Assembly (NCBI GenBank): GCA_018610095.1
Contig: JAHEOB010000057.1
Coordinates: forward strand, 1-16,573
Reading direction: 5' to 3'
Origin: Halothece sp. MAG
GTDB lineage: Bacteria > Cyanobacteriota > Cyanobacteriia > Cyanobacteriales > Rubidibacteraceae
Length of the DNA: 16,573 bases
Shown: positions 1-7,634 of the stretch, piece by piece
Layout: the number at the start of each line of letters is the position of its first letter
Position numbering within the stretch: the stretch's first letter is position 1
The notes under the pieces: model-generated
Told to the model about the DNA's origin: nothing
The model's database searches: none
What the model saw: only the letters and a program-made list of their open reading frames with translations
Translations under genes and position numbers: made by a program

Positions 1-1186
1 GACTATTAAAGGCAGAGATGCGGAAATATCCTTCACCAGCAGCGCCAAATCCTGATCCAGGGGTGCCAACAATATGGGCAGAATACAGTAATTTATCAAA
101 TAAATCCCAACTGGAAAATCCTTCTGGAGCTTTCACCCAAATATAGGGGGAATGAACGCCACCATAAACTTGCAACCCAGCAGCCGTCAGTTTCTCGCGG
201 ATAATTTTGGCATTTTCTAAATAGAAGTTAATCAGGTTTTTTACTTCTGATTGTCCTTGTTCAGAATAAACCGCTTCCGCCCCCCGTTGCACAATATAGG
301 AAGCACCGTTAAATTTCGTGGAGTGACGACGATTCCAGAGTTGCCATAATTGGACATCAGAACCATCAGAGGCTTTCCCCGTTAAGTTTTTGGGAACCAC
401 GGTAAAGGCACACCGCGCTCCTGTAAACCCTGCTTTTTTGGAGAAAGAACGAAACTCGATCGCGCAGTCTTTTGCCCCTTCAATTTCGTAAATGGAATGG
501 GGAATATTGTCATCACTAATAAAGGCTTCGTAAGCGGCATCAAATAAAATCAGCGCATTTACCGATTTGGCATAATCCACCCATTCCTGTAAATGCTGTT
601 TGGTAGCAACGGCACCGGTGGGATTATTCGGGAAGCACAGATAAATCAAATCCAGATTTTGATCGGTGGGAATGGTCGCGGTAAAGTTATTTTCCGCAGT
701 AATCGGAATATAAACTAACCCTTCATATTTTCCCTCATCATTGGCAGGGCCAGTATGCCCCGCCATGACATTGGTATCCACATAAACGGGATAAACGGGA
801 TCAGTTACCGCGATCGCGTTATCATCGCCTAAAATATCGAGAATATTGCCCGTATCACACTTAGATCCATCAGAGATAAAGATTTCATCGGAACTAATAT
901 CACAGCCTCGACTTTGATAATCATAGGAAGCAATTTTTTCTCGCAACCACGAATATCCCTGTTCGGGACCATATCCCTTAAACGTAGCGCGATCGCGCAT
1001 ATCATCCACTGCTTTTGCCATGGCATCACAGCAGGCTTGGGGTAACGGTTCAGTCACATCCCCAATGCCTAACTTGATAATATCTGCATCGGGATTTTGT
1101 TCCGCAAAGCTATTAACCCGTCGCGAAATTTCTGGAAACAGATATCCTGCTTGCAGTTTAAGAAAGTTTTCGTTGATTTTGACCAT
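1..1186 (-). CDS. dapL: LL-diaminopimelate aminotransferase, C-terminus cut off by the window edge
   Basis: This PLP enzyme converts tetrahydrodipicolinate directly to LL-2,6-diaminopimelate with glutamate as amino donor, the one-step route to lysine and peptidoglycan diaminopimelate used by plants and cyanobacteria. The reading frame is open from an ATG at 1186 down to base 1, giving 395 codons. The family is about 410 residues, so roughly the last 15 are missing. The start fits the family: it opens MVKINENFLKLQAGYLFPEI. Fold type I motifs are present: the LGIGDVTEPLP substrate region near residue 40, NNPTG at 187-191, DAAYEAF near 216, and SFSKKAGFTGAR with the likely PLP-binding lysine at 250. 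No good Shine-Dalgarno sequence precedes the ATG. The prepilin peptidase gene lies 102 bases upstream on the same strand. Naming is very secure from the residues seen. Confidence 0.95.
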   Translation of the reverse strand, partial: MVKINENFLKLQAGYLFPEISRRVNSFAEQNPDADIIKLGIGDVTEPLPQACCDAMAKAVDDMRDRATFKGYGPEQGYSWLREKIASYDYQSRGCDISSDEIFISDGSKCDTGNILDILGDDNAIAVTDPVYPVYVDTNVMAGHTGPANDEGKYEGLVYIPITAENNFTATIPTDQNLDLIYLCFPNNPTGAVATKQHLQEWVDYAKSVNALILFDAAYEAFISDDNIPHSIYEIEGAKDCAIEFRSFSKKAGFTGARCAFTVVPKNLTGKASDGSDVQLWQLWNRRHSTKFNGASYIVQRGAEAVYSEQGQSEVKNLINFYLENAKIIREKLTAAGLQVYGGVHSPYIWVKAPEGFSSWDLFDKLLYSAHIVGTPGSGFGAAGEGYFRISAFNS

Positions 1187-1288
1187 AATGCAATTGTTGA
1201 GACATCAAAGCTATCGAACTCTAGCAAACCATTGTGGATCGTGTGACGCAAAAAGTGTGCAGAGGCTTCGAGATGATTCCCCATTGAT

Positions 1289-2101
1289 TTAAAAGGTTTG
1301 CCAAAATAGATTCTGATACCACGAAAGCAACGATTCCCCATAAAAAACAGCGATCGCGCCACCGAGGGCTAAAAAGGGACCAAATGGCATCGGTTGTCGT
1401 CGAGATAAAATTCCCAGCGCGATCGCGCCTCCTCCAATGATGGCACCAAAAGCACATCCCAGAAAACACCCCATCAGTAACAATTCCCAACCTAACCATG
1501 CTCCCATCATCGCTGCTAGTTTCCCATCACCGCCTCCCATGGCAGTTTGCCCTAATAACATGGAACCGCCCAAAGAGATGATATCGAATAACCAAATTCC
1601 CACGACAGCACCAATAATTCCCCCCATCAATTGTTCGGGAATAGTGGCGAAAAAATGCTCCTGTTGCGATGCCCGAATTACCTGATATCCTAATCCGGCA
1701 ACTAATCCTGATTGCGTTAGAGAATTGGGCAATGTCATAGTGTCATAGTCAATTAAGGATAAGGCTAACAGCCAACTTAATAATGCCCAACCTCTGACAG
1801 TGATTAAACTAATGTCAAAGTGCAGGTAAACGGCAAGGAATAACAGGGCAGTAACAGTTTCCACAATGGGATAACGAGGGGAAATTGGGGTTTTGCAATG
1901 GCGACATTTTCCCTGTAACCATAGCCAACCTAGAATGGGAACATTCTCCGTTTTTCCTAACTTATGGAGACAAACGGGGCATCGTGATGGGGGATAAAAC
2001 AAGGAAAGATTGGCAGGAATGCGATGAATCACCACATTTAAAAAACTGCCAATGGCAGCCCCAAAGATAAACACCAAACTACCAATAATTAACTCATCCA
2101 T
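1289..2101 (-). CDS. pilD: Type IV prepilin peptidase / N-methyltransferase (A24 family)
   Basis: This inner-membrane aspartyl protease cleaves the leader peptide of type IV prepilins and pseudopilins and methylates the new N-terminus. It is needed for pili, motility and DNA uptake. The 270-residue protein has the family order. A first hydrophobic segment carries GSFLNVVIHRIP (residues 18-29). A cytoplasmic loop has two zinc-type cysteine pairs, C41/C44 and C66/C69, as expected for the bifunctional form. About seven further hydrophobic segments follow. The two catalytic aspartate motifs are LIDYDTMTLPN (117-126, candidate D118) and GGGD (189-192, D192). Length matches the family. The ATG at 2101 sits four bases from a HIP1 octamer and has no clear ribosome binding site. 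No pilin or pilus assembly genes are next to it, which is usual for dispersed cyanobacterial pil genes. Confidence 0.93.
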   Translation of the reverse strand: MDELIIGSLVFIFGAAIGSFLNVVIHRIPANLSLFYPPSRCPVCLHKLGKTENVPILGWLWLQGKCRHCKTPISPRYPIVETVTALLFLAVYLHFDISLITVRGWALLSWLLALSLIDYDTMTLPNSLTQSGLVAGLGYQVIRASQQEHFFATIPEQLMGGIIGAVVGIWLFDIISLGGSMLLGQTAMGGGDGKLAAMMGAWLGWELLLMGCFLGCAFGAIIGGGAIALGILSRRQPMPFGPFLALGGAIAVFYGESLLSWYQNLFWQTF

Positions 2102-2201
2102 AGCCGCGATCGCGCCATCCCATTTCTAAGGATTATTTTACCAACTTGAAAAGGCTCGTTTAGGGGAATTATTGATTTTGGCTTTGCTGATTATGGGATC
2201 A

Positions 2202-3659
2202 CTATTCCAACTGATATCGTTTTTGCAACTCTAGTAACTGCTGAGTGGCTTGGTTACTATTTTTTGCTAACTGGGCAAATTCTAAGAAACGCTGTAACTC
2301 CTTTCGTAATAACTTGCGTTCCACATCCCAAGTTTGGCGATCGAGCTGCGGGGGAACAACAATCATATCAAACAGGGTTGCTTGTTGTTTGCCAGGATGA
2401 GGGCGCAAAATCCGTCCCCGTCGTTGGATAAATTGGCGCGGGTTGCCACTACTGGCTAAAATCACGGCTTGTTGAATGGCAGGAATATCCACTCCTTCGT
2501 CTAAACAGTGAATTGCTACTAATCCCTGTAGTTCTCCCGTTTCAAATTGTTGCCGTAACTGTTCTCTTTCTGCCATGGGGGTGTCGGCAGTATAAGTATT
2601 AACGCGCAATCCCAATTCCTTCCCCAATAATCGTGTCACCGCTGCCACTTGGCGGTAGCTAACCCGAGAGGGGGTTTCAATATAGCCATCGCCACAATAA
2701 AATAAAGTATGACTGCTATGGCGACGAGATGCCATTAACTCGGCAAGGGTGCTAAGTTTATTTTGTGCTGCCCCCACTAAGCGCGATCGCTGCATTAATA
2801 ACGAGGTTAATTTCTCGTTGGTTGCCCAGTTGGGGTCTTCCGCTAATGCCCAGCCAATGCGTTTGGTTAATTTGGCATATGCCAGTGCTTCTGCTTCAGT
2901 CAGTTCCACAAATAGGGGATAATAATTATAGGGAACTAATGCCCCCTGCGCGATCGCGTCAGCTAAGGTAACTTCAGGTTGTAAAACGGAACCAAAGTAA
3001 TTTAAAACGGCTTCCGTGCCAGTTTCATCAAAGTACCGTTCTGGCGTTGCTGATAATCCTAACCGTAAGCCAAATTGAGTGGGTAAACTTTCCAATAACC
3101 GAGGCGCACCCAAATGATGGGCTTCATCCCCAACGAGTAACGTTTTTTCAGGAAAATAACTCAGTTGTGATTGCAATCCCTCACTCATTAAGGTGGCATT
3201 GGTGGTAATGATGGTTAAAAATTTCTGAGTTCCCTGTGTTAAAAGATAAAGCTGCTGGGATAACTCCCGTTGCCATTGTTCCACTCGTTCAAATGCTAAA
3301 ATGGGCGTTAAATTAAATTGTTCACACTCTCGCGCCCACTGCATTACTAAATGACGGTAGGGACAAATGACGAATAAGACTTGTAACCCAATTTTGTCAT
3401 AAAGTTCTGTCGCGATCGCAAGTGCGGTCACGGTTTTGCCACTTCCCGTCGCCATTTTTAACATTCCCCGTCCCTTATGACGAAACCAACTCACCACCGC
3501 TTGTTGTTGATAATCTCTCAAAGAAAGCGTGGCAGGGAAATAGGGAGTGCCTTTTCCTTGAAACTGATAATGCCCCTTACTCTCACCAACAATAGTGCAA
3601 CGGGAACGTGCTTGGTAGTCGGCGGCTAAGGCTTCCCAATTAATTGCTTCCAGAACCAT
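2202..3659 (-). CDS. Stand-alone superfamily 2 DEAH-box helicase
   Basis: This is a 485-residue SF2 helicase or translocase of the XPB / type I restriction HsdR-like branch. The two RecA-like lobes are complete. LRDYQQQAV (47-55) resembles the accessory motif, Walker A is MATGSGKT (69-76), the DEAH box is 178-181, and motif III is SATP (203-206). Motif V is CLDEGVDIP (385-393) and motif VI QRRGRILRP (412-420). No nuclease, methylase or DNA-recognition domain is attached. About 45 residues lie before lobe 1 and 65 basic and glutamine-rich residues after lobe 2. No restriction or modification genes are adjacent, so I infer a DNA or RNA repair or remodelling role, without knowing the substrate. 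The start is slightly odd: GGAGG (3660-3664) directly abuts the ATG with no spacer. The gene is divergent from trm1 with only 43 bases between the two starts. Confidence 0.88.
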   Translation of the reverse strand: MVLEAINWEALAADYQARSRCTIVGESKGHYQFQGKGTPYFPATLSLRDYQQQAVVSWFRHKGRGMLKMATGSGKTVTALAIATELYDKIGLQVLFVICPYRHLVMQWARECEQFNLTPILAFERVEQWQRELSQQLYLLTQGTQKFLTIITTNATLMSEGLQSQLSYFPEKTLLVGDEAHHLGAPRLLESLPTQFGLRLGLSATPERYFDETGTEAVLNYFGSVLQPEVTLADAIAQGALVPYNYYPLFVELTEAEALAYAKLTKRIGWALAEDPNWATNEKLTSLLMQRSRLVGAAQNKLSTLAELMASRRHSSHTLFYCGDGYIETPSRVSYRQVAAVTRLLGKELGLRVNTYTADTPMAEREQLRQQFETGELQGLVAIHCLDEGVDIPAIQQAVILASSGNPRQFIQRRGRILRPHPGKQQATLFDMIVVPPQLDRQTWDVERKLLRKELQRFLEFAQLAKNSNQATQQLLELQKRYQLE

Positions 3660-3702
3660 CCTCCAACTATTTTTCTATGGTATCCTATCTCTGGGAATAA
3701 TC

Positions 3703-4839
3703 TTGGTAGATAATCCACATTCACCAACAACCTTGACTGCGTACTATCAAGAAGGACGTGCTGTTTTTAAGGTTGGTAACGCCTTTTATCGCCCACAAAC
3801 TGAAGTAGTAAGAGATTTGGGCGTGTTAGGGGCGGCTGCTTATCAGCAACAAAGTGGCCAGTTGCGTGTTTTAGATGCCATGGCAGGCTGTGGCGTTCGG
3901 GCATTACGTTATGCCTTAGAAGCAGGGGCTGACTCGGTTTGGGCAAATGAAGCTAACCGAGAGATGAATCCCATTATCCAAGAAAATTTAGCCAGTCAAC
4001 TTCAGCCATGGCAGTATTATATCACCCATCAAGATGCCAATCGGGTTTTTTTTGATTGCTATAACCGTAATGATTTTTATGATTTAATTGATTTAGATAG
4101 TTTTGGTGTTCCTGTTCCCTTTATTTCCACTGTCTTATGGGGGGCTAAACTTGGGGGATTGGTTTATTTAACTAGCACGGATGGACGTTCCGTTACAGGC
4201 AGTTCACCGCAACATAGCTTAAAATTTTATGGTGCTTATGCCCGTTCCCATCCTGCCGCCCATGAACAAGGATTGCGCCTTCTCATGGCACAATTACAAC
4301 AGCAAGCAGCAGCCCAAGAACGGGGAATGAAACCCGTTTTTGCCTATTTTACGGGTCAAACCTATCGCATTATGATGCGCTTTGTGAAAAAATCCCAATT
4401 AAGGGAGGATCAATATGGTTGGTTAGGCTATTGCCATCACTGTGGTCATTATCAAAGGGTGGGTTGGCGTCAATTGGGTAGAGTCGTATGTTCCCATGAT
4501 GGAGAAAATTTAATTGTCACAGGTCCCATGTGGTTAGGGAATTTGCACGATCGCGCTGAAATCGAAAACATGATAGCATTGGCGAAACAGTGGGGTTGGA
4601 AAAAACGCGTTAAGTTATTAAGCGTGATGGCACAAGAAGCTGATTTACCTCCCTATTTCTACCCCCTCAGCAATATTGGCAGATATGGCAAATTTGAGAT
4701 TCCGAAGCGAGATACCTTAATTACCGCGCTACAACAACGGGGCTATCGCGCTTGTGCTACCCACATCAATCCAGAGGGAATTAAAACCGATGCCAGCTTT
4801 GCCATCTGTCTCCAAGTTGCCCGAAATTTAAGCAATTAG
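3703..4839 (+). CDS. trm1: tRNA (guanine-26-N2) dimethyltransferase, Trm1
   Basis: This SAM-dependent enzyme methylates N2 of G26 at the tRNA junction; the Aquifex enzyme also modifies G27. It is standard in eukaryotes and archaea but patchy in bacteria. The 378-residue protein shows the N-terminal FYRPQTEVVRDLGVL block (28-42), the SAM motif VLDAMAGCGVRALRY (56-70), an acidic NEAN (82-85), and the catalytic-type DLDSFG (130-135, in place of the usual DPFG). A C-terminal domain follows with a CHHC knuckle (C244, C247), C263 and GPMWLG (274-279). A fourth zinc ligand is not obvious. The start is a TTG at 3703; no in-frame ATG lies upstream and the first internal ATG is too late, at residue 60. 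A second TTG at 3733 is a possible alternative. The ribosome binding site is weak. arsS follows after about 100 bases. Confidence 0.93.
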   Translation: MVDNPHSPTTLTAYYQEGRAVFKVGNAFYRPQTEVVRDLGVLGAAAYQQQSGQLRVLDAMAGCGVRALRYALEAGADSVWANEANREMNPIIQENLASQLQPWQYYITHQDANRVFFDCYNRNDFYDLIDLDSFGVPVPFISTVLWGAKLGGLVYLTSTDGRSVTGSSPQHSLKFYGAYARSHPAAHEQGLRLLMAQLQQQAAAQERGMKPVFAYFTGQTYRIMMRFVKKSQLREDQYGWLGYCHHCGHYQRVGWRQLGRVVCSHDGENLIVTGPMWLGNLHDRAEIENMIALAKQWGWKKRVKLLSVMAQEADLPPYFYPLSNIGRYGKFEIPKRDTLITALQQRGYRACATHINPEGIKTDASFAICLQVARNLSN

Positions 4840-4887
4840 GTAACTTTAAATCACTTCTCAGTAAAAATTAATAGACTCTCGCTTTAA

Positions 4888-4893
4888 TATAAT
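4888..4893 (+). promoter_or_regulatory. Candidate -10 element for arsS
   Basis: A perfect TATAAT lies about 50 bases upstream of the arsS ATG, in the 102-base gap after trm1. The sequence 17 bases upstream shows no good -35 hexamer, which is common at regulated cyanobacterial promoters. It suggests that arsS can be transcribed independently of trm1. The AT-rich context makes a chance match possible. Confidence 0.35.
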
Positions 4894-4941
4894 TGAGCCT
4901 AAACGAACATAACTAACAATCGTGGTATAAAGAGAGTTTAT

Positions 4942-5949
4942 ATGGTTGCCAATCTGACCACCCATCAATCTCAAGTAACTCCGTTTGCGGAGAAAATAGA
5001 GGGTTCGTTAACAAAACAACCCATTAGTGTTTTACAAATTAATTTAGGGCGAAAATGTAATTTGGCTTGTACCCATTGTCATGTGGAAGCTAGCCCCAAA
5101 CGCACGGAAGAATTATCTCCTGAAGTTTGCGAACAAATTATTAAGATTATCCATCGATTCCCTCAAATTGAAACGGTGGATTTAACAGGGGGTGCCCCGG
5201 AAATGAATTATGGGTTTCGCCCCATTGTGGAGGCAGCAAGACAAGAAAATAAAGAAGTCATTGTTCGTTCTAATTTGACAATTTATTTTGAACCGGGATT
5301 TGAAGATATCCCTGAATATTGTGCCCAACATCAAACCCGAATTGTTGCTTCCTTGCCTTGTTATTTAGAAGATAATGTGGATAAACAACGAGGGGCAGGG
5401 GTTTATAATGGTTCAATCAAAGCTCTGCAATGGTTAAATGAATTGGGTTATGGGAAAGACGCCAATTTAATGCTAGATTTAGTTTATAATCCGCCCGTTC
5501 CCCTTAGCGAAGAACAATTTAGCTTACCGCCCAACCAAGAGAAACTGGAACAGGATTATAAAGATTATCTTGGTAAACATTTTGGGATTAAGTTTAATAA
5601 TTTGTTTACCATAACCAATCTTCCCATTGGTCGCATTAAAGATTTCTTACATCGTTTCCAATTACATCAGTCTTACTTGAAGTTTTTAGAAAATAATTAT
5701 AATCCGCAGACGGTTCCCAGTGTCATGTGTCGAAATGAACTGTCTGTCGATTATCTTGGGAATATTTATGACTGCGATTTTAATCAAATGGAAAATGTTC
5801 CCGCTAAAACACCTGATGGTGAAAAAATAACGTTAGAAAAGTTACTCGAATTTGAAAACTTAGATGTAATTAAACACATTCAAACTCGCCCTTACTGTTA
5901 TGGCTGTACTGCTGGCAGTGGCTCTAGTTGTGGTGGTGCTTTATTATAG
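4942..5949 (+). CDS. arsS: Arsenosugar biosynthesis radical SAM protein ArsS
   Basis: ArsS is the radical SAM enzyme thought to join a 5'-deoxyadenosyl group to methylated arsenic, leading to arsenosugars; ArsM supplies the dimethylarsenic substrate. The 335-residue protein carries the CX3CX2C cluster motif with C39, C43 and C46, followed by the TGGAPE SAM-binding strand (82-87). The C-terminal DUF3641-type domain has C263 and C278, and a conserved tail with C319, C322 and C330 in the pattern YCYGCTAGSGSSCGG. These cysteines probably bind an auxiliary cluster or arsenic. Some family members are annotated as selenoproteins; here the frame ends at an ordinary TAG with no in-frame TGA. The start is preceded by AGAGAG with suitable spacing. 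No arsM lies in the window. Two VTT membrane proteins follow, which may make this an arsenic-handling locus; that functional link is inference. Confidence 0.9.
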   Translation: MVANLTTHQSQVTPFAEKIEGSLTKQPISVLQINLGRKCNLACTHCHVEASPKRTEELSPEVCEQIIKIIHRFPQIETVDLTGGAPEMNYGFRPIVEAARQENKEVIVRSNLTIYFEPGFEDIPEYCAQHQTRIVASLPCYLEDNVDKQRGAGVYNGSIKALQWLNELGYGKDANLMLDLVYNPPVPLSEEQFSLPPNQEKLEQDYKDYLGKHFGIKFNNLFTITNLPIGRIKDFLHRFQLHQSYLKFLENNYNPQTVPSVMCRNELSVDYLGNIYDCDFNQMENVPAKTPDGEKITLEKLLEFENLDVIKHIQTRPYCYGCTAGSGSSCGGALL

Positions 5950-6004
5950 TCTTTTTTAGCAACGGGTGAACGAAGTTAACTGTTTTTGCTAATAGCTAAA
6001 TTCC

Positions 6005-6034
6005 GACTCAGAATTTGATAATCCTTTCTGAGTC
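6005..6034 (+). terminator. Stem-loop between arsS and the first VTT gene
   Basis: A perfect 9-base inverted repeat, GACTCAGAA (6005-6013) and TTCTGAGTC (6026-6034), encloses a 12-base loop 56 bases after the arsS stop. No run of T follows, so it is not a classical intrinsic terminator. It could attenuate read-through, stabilise the arsS transcript 3' end, or be a protein-binding palindrome in the promoter region of the VTT gene. Confidence 0.45.
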
Positions 6035-6081
6035 ACAGTCAGAGTGTATTTAAACCGCGCTTGTAAATAGTATTAAAATTA

Positions 6082-6087
6082 AAGGAG
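6082..6087 (+). promoter_or_regulatory. Strong ribosome binding site of the first VTT gene
   Basis: AAGGAG ends seven bases before the ATG at 6095 and is the clearest Shine-Dalgarno sequence in the window. Most neighbouring genes have weak or no such sequence. It fixes the start of the downstream gene and suggests efficient translation. Confidence 0.75.
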
Positions 6088-6094
6088 AATTCCT

Positions 6095-6811
6095 ATGAAA
6101 GGTAAGCTCAAATATGTACTTATTGCTGTGATTGTTGCTGCTTTAATTATTGCCACTCAGTTTATTGACATCCAAGCAAGGTTAACTGATGCCTTACGAT
6201 GGATTGATAATCTTGGCCCCTTAGCTGCCATTGTGTTTATCGCAATTTATATGATAGCGACCGTACTATTTGTTCCTGCTTCGATTTTAACCCTAGGTGC
6301 TGGCGTTGTATTTGGTGTGGTTATGGGGTCAATTTATGTCTTTATTGCTGCCAGTATTGGGGCTAGTCTTGCCTTTTTAGTGGGAAGATATATTGCTCGC
6401 GATCGCGTTGAAAAATGGATTGCAGGTAATGCCACCTTTCAAGCCATTGATGACGCAGTGGCAGATGAAGGCTTCAAAATTGTATTACTCACTCGTTTAT
6501 CACCCATTTTTCCCTTTAATTTACTCAATTATGCTTATGGATTAACGAAAGTCACGTTCAAAGATTATGTGTTAGGAACACTAGGCATTTTACCAGGAAC
6601 GATTATGTTCGTTTATGTCGGTTCTTTAGCCGGTGATTTAGCAACGTTAGGGGCAAAAGGAGCAGACGTTGAAACGCCTGGTACGGTGCAATGGATCATT
6701 CGGATTCTTATATTTATAACGATTGCAGGTGTTACATTTTATATTACTAAAATTGCCAGAAAAGCATTGAATCAGAAATTAGAAACTCAAACGGATTCTT
6801 CCGTGGAATAA
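6095..6811 (+). CDS. TVP38/TMEM64 (VTT domain) membrane protein, copy 1
   Basis: This is a 238-residue integral membrane protein of the SNARE-associated/VTT (DedA-related) superfamily. Relatives include phospholipid scramblases and putative transporters; the substrate here is unknown. An N-terminal hydrophobic segment spans about residues 7-23. The VTT core follows: FVPASILTLGAGVVFG (59-74), a glycine-rich membrane pair up to VGRYIARD (96-103), a soluble amphipathic stretch, TRLSPIFPFNLLNYAYGL (133-150) and GILPGT (164-169). A last membrane helix covers about 200-220. The start is fixed by a strong AAGGAG. The gene follows arsS by 145 bases and precedes a paralogue by 29 bases. VTT genes are found near arsenic and mercury genes in other bacteria, so an arsenic-related membrane role is possible but inferred. 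Confidence 0.9.
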   Translation: MKGKLKYVLIAVIVAALIIATQFIDIQARLTDALRWIDNLGPLAAIVFIAIYMIATVLFVPASILTLGAGVVFGVVMGSIYVFIAASIGASLAFLVGRYIARDRVEKWIAGNATFQAIDDAVADEGFKIVLLTRLSPIFPFNLLNYAYGLTKVTFKDYVLGTLGILPGTIMFVYVGSLAGDLATLGAKGADVETPGTVQWIIRILIFITIAGVTFYITKIARKALNQKLETQTDSSVE

Positions 6812-6840
6812 ACTTCATTATTGATCAGTACTGCTGACAA

Positions 6841-7536
6841 ATGCTAAAGGTATTTTCCAAATGGTGTAAATATTTTTTTCGACTGTGTAAACTGCCCCGA
6901 TTTTGGGTCGCGATCGCGCTATTTGTTGCTAGTTTTTTAGTAACCATTGGTCCCTTAAATGTTCTCTTAAATCAAGAATTTATTATCAACTTTTTAGAGA
7001 CTTATGAGGGCTACGCGATCGCGCTTTTTATTGTTCTTTATGCGGTGCTAACCGTACTGGGGATTCCTGGTACAATTTTAAGCATTGCTGGAGGAATCAC
7101 GTTTGGACTCGTTTTAGGAACCTTATTGTCAGCAATTGGGGCAACCATTGGGGCATTAGGGGCATTTTTAACTGCCCGTTATCTCCTAGGAGATTGGTTT
7201 GCAAAAAAATTTCATCACCATCGACTGTTAAGCTATTTAAACCAAGCGGTTCAACATAATCCCGTAAAATTTGTTTTAACCATACGTTTCATTCCTATTA
7301 CCCCATTTAATCTAATTAACTTTTTATTTGGGCTAACTTCACTTCACTGGTTTCCTTACACAGTGGCAACCTTTTTCGGCATTTTACCGGGAACCTTTGC
7401 TTATACCTGGTTAGGTGTGAGTGGCATGAATGCCTTACAAGGGCGCGATCGCGTTTCGTTTTTCTTTGCATTGGGATTGTTAGCCCTTTTATCAGCTATT
7501 CCGCTATTTTTCAAGAAAAAAGAATCTTATAATTAG
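6841..7536 (+). CDS. TVP38/TMEM64 (VTT domain) membrane protein, copy 2
   Basis: This 231-residue VTT-family membrane protein is paralogous to the gene just upstream and very probably shares its transcript, with 29 bases between them. The core motifs align: LGIPGTILSIAGGITFG (73-89), TARYLLGDWF (111-120), IRFIPITPFNLINFLFGL (148-165) and GILPGT (180-185). It begins with a basic, cysteine-containing segment and a hydrophobic helix at about 22-38. It ends with a membrane helix and a short lysine-rich tail, fitting a positive-inside cytoplasmic end. No clear ribosome binding site precedes the ATG, so translational coupling with copy 1 is possible. The gene holds three HIP1 octamers. Overall identity to copy 1 looks low outside the motifs, so any duplication is old. 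The substrate is unknown. Confidence 0.88.
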   Translation: MLKVFSKWCKYFFRLCKLPRFWVAIALFVASFLVTIGPLNVLLNQEFIINFLETYEGYAIALFIVLYAVLTVLGIPGTILSIAGGITFGLVLGTLLSAIGATIGALGAFLTARYLLGDWFAKKFHHHRLLSYLNQAVQHNPVKFVLTIRFIPITPFNLINFLFGLTSLHWFPYTVATFFGILPGTFAYTWLGVSGMNALQGRDRVSFFFALGLLALLSAIPLFFKKKESYN

Positions 7537-7575
7537 AGACTATTCCCACCGCTGTTTGTCTGACCTCACTTTAAT

Positions 7576-7606
7576 TTGATCGTTTAAGTCCCGTTAGTGG
7601 TAAAGT
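7576..7606 (+). promoter_or_regulatory. Candidate rpiA promoter with extended -10
   Basis: TTGATC (7576-7581) and TGGTAAAGT (7598-7606, an extended -10 of the form TG-N-TAAAGT) are separated by 19 bases. Transcription would start near 7613, giving a leader of about 22 bases before the rpiA ATG at 7635. The -10 overlaps the GTG at 7605, which argues against that GTG as the start. Confidence 0.4.
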
Positions 7607-7625
7607 GCTAGAGGCGATACACTCG

Positions 7626-7629
7626 AAGG
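7626..7629 (+). promoter_or_regulatory. Ribosome binding site deciding the rpiA start
   Basis: AAGG lies five bases before the ATG at 7635. The upstream in-frame GTG at 7605 has no such sequence, so the ATG is preferred. Confidence 0.6.
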
Positions 7630-7634
7630 TAATT

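Noticed and set aside
1437..1685. Plus-strand open frame of 82 codons inside pilD, and similar frames antisense to recF, hisIE and lysS
   Set aside because: They lie opposite strongly supported genes, show no family motif and have low-complexity compositions typical of shadow frames.
2202..3659. The helicase as part of a restriction or other defence system
   Set aside because: No nuclease domain is attached, and no methylase, specificity subunit or other defence gene is nearby; the neighbours are pilD and trm1.
5947..5949. Selenocysteine read-through of ArsS
   Set aside because: The stop is TAG, not TGA, there is no in-frame TGA in the gene, and the conserved tail is complete before it.
7605..7634. 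A ten-codon N-terminal extension of RpiA starting at a GTG
   Set aside because: The GTG overlaps a likely extended -10 element and lacks a ribosome binding site, while the ATG at 7635 has AAGG at good spacing and fits family N-termini.
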